Both the position numbers and the translations under genes were made by a program. Under the pieces are notes generated by a model. The model made no database searches. It had not been told where the DNA came from and worked only from the letters and a program-made list of their open reading frames with translations. From Anisakis pegreffii (taxonomy: Eukaryota > Nematoda > Chromadorea > Rhabditida > Anisakidae), in the NCBI GenBank assembly GCA_035041965.1, contig JAPYMA010001526.1, positions 144,537-208,536 on the forward strand: 64,000 nucleotides of DNA, read 5' to 3'. Position 1 is the first letter of the stretch. Each line of letters begins with the position of its first letter. This document shows, in pieces, positions 57,579-64,000 of this stretch.

Positions 57579-58291
57579 ATGGCATCGCCAGTTACAGAAA
57601 CGGATAACTTTCCGTTGGCTGATGATGGTACGTTTTGTTATCGATTAGTGTTCGGAACAACCAACAGATTTTTCTCGGTTGTCCCCGACCGAATGCCCTG
57701 TCGGGAGCCACCGATAGGCAGATGTCGAGCATCGGTCAGGTGTCGTTTGGTGGCAACCGAAGTTCGGTTTGCCGAGGCTCCTGACAGAAGCAGCCGTTTC
57801 GGTTGCGATCGAGGGCTCCCAAAAATTGATCGATAATCACTGACCGAATTTTCGGGGGTCCTCGCGGTTCGGTGGCTACCGACCTAACTCTATCGATCAA
57901 GTCTTTAATAATGAAACAGATTAATTGAAATAAAAATTTAGAAGAGCAAGGCAGTTCCATAGATACAGGTGGGCGTATACCTCGACCAGCCAATCCGCTA
58001 CCACGAGAAGAGAGCGAAGATCAAGAGGAAAAGGCTCGTCTAATCGCTCAAGTTCTCGAACTTCAGAATACGCTTGATGGTTCGAATTTGAGTTATTGTT
58101 GTATAAATGATACAGCAGTTAATGGCATTAAACACGAAATTTCAGACTTAAGTCAACGTGTTGATAGTGTGAAAGAGGAAAGTTTGAAACTTCGTTCCGA
58201 GAATCAGGTGCTCGGGCAGTACATCCAGAATCTGATGTCATCAAGTTCAGTATTTCAATCAGCGCAACCAAAACCACCCACTAACAAGTAA
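57579..58291 (+). CDS. unc-69: Short coiled-coil protein SCOC
   Basis: Three exons, 57579-57627, 57942-58079 and 58146-58291, give 110 residues. The N-terminal 55 residues are polar ([16 protein letters not shown]). The rest is one continuous coiled coil, [20 protein letters not shown] then [20 protein letters not shown], followed by [13 protein letters not shown]. This is the SCOC signature. SCOC binds FEZ1/UNC-76 and ARL proteins, acting in axon outgrowth, vesicle transport and autophagy. The first intron (57628-57941) is unusually GC-rich with CCGACCGAA-like words. Confidence 0.94.
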
Positions 58292-60373
58292 AATATTCCT
58301 TAAATCAGTGATATTCTTATCCGTTATTTATTATCACACAAATATTATAACAGAAGAACTGCCGAAACCGAACTTCTAGTCCTCGTTCTAATTATTTATT
58401 TATTATTTGTCAAGTTTCATTAATATTTTCCCTCTTCCGTAACCTCAAGCTCACAAAAGTGGATTATATCCGCTAGCCTGAGTTCCTTATTTTCTTCATA
58501 TTAATTCAATGAAAATCTTTTCATCATGAAGATGTAGGTGTACGGTTAATCCAATATTATGTCTGCAACCCTTGCGTGAATAATAACAGTACTACCGTCG
58601 GTCTATATTCTACCAACTTAATCCATAATCTATCAATAATCTGTCTTCTTTCTCAGCTGATACTAATTGGTTGCATAATAATCAAGCTCACTGAATAATC
58701 TCAATGAGCGAATGGTGAATGACTTGCTTAAAGCGCATCCCATATCAGTTCGAGATGGTGATGATATGAGTGCATGTGCCTAATCAGTAATTTATATCAT
58801 CGTTCTGTTGTTATTTTTAGTTGATGATTAAGGCATGTTCTATTATTGCGATCTAATTTATTTGTTTATTCGATCAGTTTGATATTCTTTTATGGTCAGT
58901 TCCTTTCCTATCGTAACAGACGATTGAGCTGAAGAATGACGCTCTTTTGGCAACTGTTATGTTACTGCTCAGCTACGGTGTAAGGTAAGCCAGTCGGCTT
59001 CTGTCTTACTATCGACTTGTACGCACGATTGCAGCAGATATGCTTAATGTCAAGCATAATTTCTACCGCATAATACTTTGTAATCTCCGTGTTTTGTTGT
59101 AATTTCTCACTTTTTGAAGTTTTCTATTCTCGTGAATTTTTTCATGTGTTAGTCTTTGCTGCGTCATTCCCTAGTCTGATCTTTTTGAGCATTTTCTATG
59201 TTCCTGAAAATCTGGATCATTTGAAAGTCTTTAATGTTGTGAGGAATATGATGTAGTATTGATTGGAATATTTAAGCAGTTAAATACTAATCGATAATAC
59301 ACTCACTTTCATCAATTATCTCCTTTTACCTTTGTTATATTCTCATGCTTATAAATTGTGTCGATATTGTTTTAAGTTTCATTCAATAAAGTTTTGAACT
59401 TCCTCCGTTCTAACAGATTATGAATACTATTCATCGAGTATTGCTTACACAGCCATCGATATGATAGGCTTAATCTGTGTCATTATGACGAATTTCATCA
59501 CGTTAGGCTCAGATTGATTCAAAGAAAAATGTTAATTGGATAGTAGGTGCAGATTTCATCTGGTTAAGTAGTTTTGATGTGAACATGAAGTAGATGATTA
59601 GTTAGAAGGGAAATGATACATAATTCAACAATTCAAGTGAATGAGTAGTTTTTATGTGGTAAGTGCATGTGAATAGGAGTGTATTAATTAGTTTGCATGT
59701 TTATGTTTATTGTTTATCGAGTTCTGTTTTATCTTCACTCTTTCGTTTGATCTCTCTGAATGTTCCATCGTTTGCACTTGTAGCGAAAGGTTACTTATCA
59801 TATATTATTTGAGCAGATCAACGTTCATACTGATCACTTTCAATAATCAGTCGATGTGGTGTACTTCAATTTCCTTTTGATAAATATTGTTTGGTTTGTT
59901 TGAATTTTAGACCTGAAATGTTCGGTTCATTCTTCTGGTGAAGTGATCATCGCTTTGGTGTGGATGGTGTATGGGTCGAATCGGTTCGCGATGGATTAGC
60001 ATCACCGATCTGTCATAAAGAGCCAATGCTTGCATCATTCATACTCACGCTGCAGTGTAATACAATAAGCTTTACCCATTCCTACGTTATCATTATTATC
60101 ACCGTTGTTGTTTATTATAAATAAACCGTTCTGTTTTTATTCGCACTCTTCAAAACTTTCAATAAAACATATTATCATTATTACGTGTGACACCAACAAA
60201 GTGAATCGTCTTTAATAAGCAAATTGTTACAACATCACCGAAATAGTAACAATAATAAGCGAACAACAAATCAATGAACAACATCTATTATTACATACAT
60301 CGTAGTTTTTTACGTAGGCAAGTTCTTCTAACCAATAATATTTCAAATTGTCAGTAATAACGATGAAGAAGTG
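58292..60373. other. Convergent intergenic region between unc-69 and the DNAJC1 gene
   Basis: AT-rich 3' sequence of two convergent genes. Only short frames without recognisable features occur. Confidence 0.6.
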
Positions 60374-62423
60374 TTATTTTTTATTTTTATGCTGTAACTT
60401 TCGCTGTCTGACCATTTCAGAAAGGTATTTAAACCGATCAATACACTGTTGTTTTGTCTTATTCGGAACACAATTCACGATTTTATCCCATCTGGAATCA
60501 ATTGTAAGAATAATGATACCAATTCAAAACAAACGCGAGTAGATGTAACAAAAATCGTACCGATCCGCAGTTCCTTTCGGGAATTGTTGCAGGGCAGTTT
60601 CGAATAGACGTTGGTCGTGCTGCGACCATTCATCTGCTGGCGAAGATATCACATCGTTCGTATTCGTATCACCACCACACTTATCGTTATCATCATAAAA
60701 CTTGTCTTTATCTTTCAACGATGTCACATTCGCAGCTGCCAACACTACTGAACTCGACTGCGATGCACGCAATAATTTCGAATATTCATCCTGCAACCAA
60801 CCGGTCAACAACCAACCAACAACCAATAACGACACAATGCAAAATAAAACCTTTTTAACCAGTTTCAATTTTCCGGTCATTGCAGCCACTTCGTCAGTAT
60901 CTCGATTCATTATCAGTCCCACTAATTTCCATCTACAAATCATAGTGACAATAGTTTTTTTTTGATATGAACAATACACTTTTAGGTATGAATATACAAA
61001 ACAACGCACCTATCAGGTGTTCCGGCGGGATACTTCTCAGTGGTTAATTTGACCAAATGTTCCAAGTCTTCACAAGTCCATTTCTTACCTCGTGAAGAAT
61101 AATTATTACTATCCAGCTGATGATTATTCAAATCGTCCTTATCAATATCAGTACTCATAACAGGCTTTAAATCACTCGCAACTGCGTATTCATAAACTGG
61201 TTGAGGTGACAACTCCATATAGATTGGAACCTTTCTCAGCGGCTCTTCTTCTTCCTTCAACATAAGCAATTATTATCTCATAATATGAAATTTGATAGAG
61301 TAAAACCGAAAAATAGGTGAATAAACATGTAACTGACCTCAGGATGTTGTTGTTGATTGAAGAAATATTCGTAGCAAGCAGTGATAAGTTCAGGTGAATG
61401 TAATACGACATGATAAGCGAACGAAATGAGAATGAAAGGTAGAAGTTTGGTTAATTTTGGTTTATCCTCAAGCAGTTGATCATCTATCATTTCATCACAG
61501 ATACCCGCTTTTCTTTGTCGTTGAAGCTCTTTTTTACGATGCTTTGAACTTCGAGATTCCTAAATTTGTTCGCTCTTTTTTCGTCAACTCGGTTATTATT
61601 CAACAAAAAATATTTAAATGAACGATACACAACAAAACTAACAAGTATCCAACACTTATCGATGTACGCTCCCCACATCATCAAGTAATGCGTTATCGTT
61701 GATATTAATAATAGCACAACCGTTGTCTCTATCCACGACAGCTTTCGAGCACGTCTAAGTATCATTTCTAACCGTTATTATGTTAAAGTCACATTAAAAA
61801 ACTGATTGCATACAAGGACCAAACCTGAGATAATAAATAGGCTGTCTCCAATCAGGAAGACCGAACTCGAGAATATTATCATAAGCCTGCCTGAGTGAAG
61901 GTGATTTCAAGACGTCGTAAATGGCCGCTACCTGAATCAATCCACCACCCTTATCAATCCATCTCTTGCATTAATGATATCAACAAAGTGATCATAATGA
62001 AACGAACCCGTCTAAACTGTTCATTCGCATCTTCAGCCTGATTTCGATCTGGATGTAACTCCATACTCAATCGGCGATATGCCTTTTTTACGTCGGATAA
62101 ACTTGCATCCTGAAACATTTCATTACTCACTTATAATGAACCACCAGAACTTGCGTTTAGTGTTAAATATTTGGAGTGTATCGCAGAGTTTATCGCAAAT
62201 TTGGAGTCGACAGCATGAATTCGCATCATTTTGGAGAGTTATTAAAAGAAATTTTAAACAATGGAATGAGAATTTGAAAAAAAAGAACCTTTTCAAGTGA
62301 AAATAATTCATAAAAATTAGCGTTCACTTCTTCAACGAGATCATACAAAGCTAATTCATCGGTCGACCAACAATCACACAATCTCGCCATCACCACACCG
62401 ATAATCACTAACAATTTATCCAT
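60374..62423 (-). CDS. DNAJC1: ER membrane J-protein with two SANT domains (DNAJC1/ERj1)
   Basis: Nine exons in transcript order, 62289-62423, 62008-62109, 61825-61931, 61643-61754, 61338-61559, 61010-61254, 60851-60932, 60561-60790 and 60374-60491, give 450 residues. There is a signal peptide (MDKLLVIIGVVMARLCDC), then a lumenal J domain (NFYELFSLEKDASL, YRRLSMELHPDRN) with the HPD motif. A membrane span follows (TTVVLLLISTITHYLMMW), then a basic segment (SRSSKHRKKELQRQRK). Two cytosolic SANT domains follow (KKWTCEDLEHLVKLT and DEWSQHDQRLFETAL, the latter completed by RWDKIVNCVPNKTKQQC). ERj1 stimulates BiP ATPase at translocons and touches ribosomes. The 60-base intron at 60791-60850 is open and in frame. 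C. elegans F54F2.9 is the likely counterpart. Confidence 0.93.
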
Positions 62424-63375
62424 TATTAGTTCACCATTCCACCTGAATTCAGATTTTACACGTCACACGCCTTTGACAGCACCTCTCTTTTGCAGCATAT
62501 TAAAATTAGTCGGAAATACAGGTCATTCAATTGAGTTGGAACAAGAAGAATGAGATCAAATCGAAAAGGGGCGGGGAAATGAATAGATATGTTGGGGACG
62601 ATTTGACAATTTTGAATTAACGGATATTGAGAACTGAAAGGTGACCGAACTGTAATCGTTTTCTATAGTTTACTGAATCTAGGGTACCTTTAATTAGGGA
62701 GATAATAATGCTGCATGAACAGTGCCTTCGAGATTATTCTTTCGAAGAGGCTGATAATGATAATTGTGAGTGCAGTATTGTTGATCGAGTAAAGGTGTGT
62801 GTGTGTGTGTGTGTGTGTTTGAGAATAGCAGAACGAAAGTCCCGGTTGAGGGTATGGATGAGCTGCTCAATTGTCGGATTAAAAGCAAGACACAGCTGCA
62901 ACTGCAATAATTCGATAATTCGAGATGGTATTCATGAGAGGAACGATGAAACATTATGTAATTGATTCGTTAAAGTACAAACAAAAAGCGCTTATTCATG
63001 TCTACTGATGCTTATCTGTCTGTTATTTGTTGAATAACACGAGATAGATACTGTCGCTTGATTTTGAAAATCGATTCAAGTCATTCGAGTAATTTACACT
63101 GGATTTGCAAGGGTTGGCCATGAAAACTCAAGTTTGACAGCAATGTCAATTGTGGATGCTGTTATTGTGTGGTGAAGATAATCCCTTGATGAAGAAGAAA
63201 CCTATTCAAACGTTGTAGCAGTGTATTTGATGAGTTTAATCGACGAATTGAACTAACTTTTAGATGCATGCCTACTAATAGATTTAATGTGAAGTAAATA
63301 AGTAAATCAGTCAATCACCATGGATAAGGCTAATCCAATAATCAAATCGAACGGCAGACACATTACCGTTCTTAT
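62424..63375. other. Intergenic region right of DNAJC1
   Basis: Contains a (GT)12 run at 62795-62818. No gene was recognised. It carries the DNAJC1 promoter and the 3' region of the partial gene at the right edge. Confidence 0.55.
62795..62818. repeat. (GT)12 dinucleotide microsatellite
   Basis: Uninterrupted GT run in non-coding sequence. Confidence 0.9.
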
Positions 63376-64000
63376 TCATGTGGGCCTCCTTGAACTTCTT
63401 GATAAATGGTCTGCCCTCCTCGCCTCCTCGGAGGCTAGGTGCCTTTTCCTGGGGTTAGACACACTAGCCTCTTCTGCGGCCTCCTCTGGAACCGCGATGT
63501 GCGAGGCATCGCGGCCCAGGATCGTCAGCCGCTCGGAGGCGGCGATGCGTGCCTCCTTGATCTTCTTGGAGGCACCGACGCACCTCTCGGCTCGGTGATC
63601 GTCCATGATTGCTTTCGTGTCGGCCGCCGAGAGGTCGCCTGAGGGCAATATGACCACGTGGCCACACCACGTGCAGAGGGCTGAAACTTATTTCGGTTGA
63701 ATGATATACTAACAATAAGACTGCAACTACATCATAATGAATGAATCAATCCACTATCAGAGCATATATCATCTGGAACTGTTTTCATAACAAGCGATTT
63801 TCCATCACTGTTACCAAAAATTTGCTATTGAAATTCTGACCGGAGACAGATAAAGCAAAAGTAATGCCGAAAGAAAATAATCTTCTCATCAACAAACAAA
63901 CAAATCAATGAGATAGGTGAAATGATAACTTACTCTCAAGTTGATGGCATGCGGCCCTCCGCACGTGGATCTTCCAAGCCGCAACAGTTTTGAAAGGCTG
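63376..64000 (-). CDS. Partial gene running off the right edge: GC-rich, zinc-finger-like protein
   Basis: Two exons are visible: 63934 to beyond 64000, and 63376-63680 with a stop. They join in phase across GTAAGT and TTTCAG (intron 63681-63933). The readable part is QPFKTVAAWKIHVRRAACHQ, then LCTWCGHVVILPSGDLSAAD, an HRAERC, and a Glu/Ala/Arg-rich helical tail ending HLSRSSRRPT. The spacing of CTWC, HRAE and RC suggests a zinc-binding C2HC or C2H2-like finger. No family was recognised. The exons are far more GC-rich than every other gene in the window, hinting at a transposon or a transferred or amplified gene. Confidence 0.5.

Noticed and set aside
57331..57648. 105-residue hydrophobic frame overlapping unc-69 exon 1
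   Set aside because: It is in another frame from the SCOC exons and reads through a TTGCAG acceptor. It is probably 5' leader sequence.
61755..61765. DNAJC1 exon 4 starting at the upstream ATG (MILRRARK)
   Set aside because: Starting exon 4 after CTTAG at 61755 keeps the phase and gives the family-like YYLRRARKLSW. The upstream acceptor runs into a stop.
63320..63642. Plus-strand frames opposite the GC-rich partial gene
   Set aside because: They are shadows of the minus-strand exon, which alone has matching splice sites and a finger-like Cys/His pattern.

Overview
This is eukaryotic DNA, almost certainly a nematode chromosome segment. The genes are split by many short GT-AG introns (mostly 45-100 bases), with acceptors of the TTTCAG or TTTAAG type. 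Several start codons sit a few bases behind an acceptor-like site, as expected for spliced-leader trans-splicing. Degenerate TTAGGC hexamers, the nematode telomere unit, occur inside two inverted-repeat elements. The recognised proteins match nematode genes best (BATH-42, EAK-7, YMEL-1, KIN-19, SMG-6, GOP-3, UNC-69). The DNA is AT-rich outside exons. The species cannot be named from the sequence.

Layout. 1-5036 is non-coding with tandem repeats. Three plus-strand genes follow: a MATH-BTB protein (5037-7128), an inositol polyphosphate 5-phosphatase (8075-9998) and an EAK-7/MEAK7-type TLDc protein (10952-18407). The first intron of eak-7 is 5.5 kb and holds a complete minus-strand Myb/SANT-like gene (11567-13384). 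Then come minus-strand genes: an STK32/YANK kinase (19306-20831), the mitochondrial i-AAA protease YMEL-1 (24756-27553) and a small, probably mitochondrial protein just upstream of it (27736-27960). Plus-strand genes resume with DEF8 (29180-31539), SPT4 (32056-32533), an unrecognised acidic protein (33341-34596), casein kinase I alpha (38036-39622) and the large nonsense-mediated decay nuclease SMG-6 (42114-49607, 28 exons). On the minus strand are ITP pyrophosphatase (50693-51460), SAM50/GOP-3 (53110-54840) and TIM8 (55547-56201). SCOC/UNC-69 (57579-58291, plus), a DNAJC1-type ER co-chaperone (60374-62423, minus) and a partial GC-rich zinc-finger-like gene running off the right edge (63376 to beyond 64000, minus) complete the window.

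These are mostly single-copy housekeeping genes rather than a pathway cluster. Three mitochondrial biogenesis genes (ymel-1, gop-3, tim-8) are present, two of them near neighbours. The exon models were built by joining open frames at splice sites whose phases agree. For every complete model the summed exon length is divisible by three, which is strong internal support. The most interesting signals are: the nested gene; a phase-neutral 57-codon cassette exon inside the 5-phosphatase catalytic domain; a 60-base intron in DNAJC1 whose retention would add a membrane span; and two fold-back elements with telomere-like cores, one of them inside the tim-8 intron.
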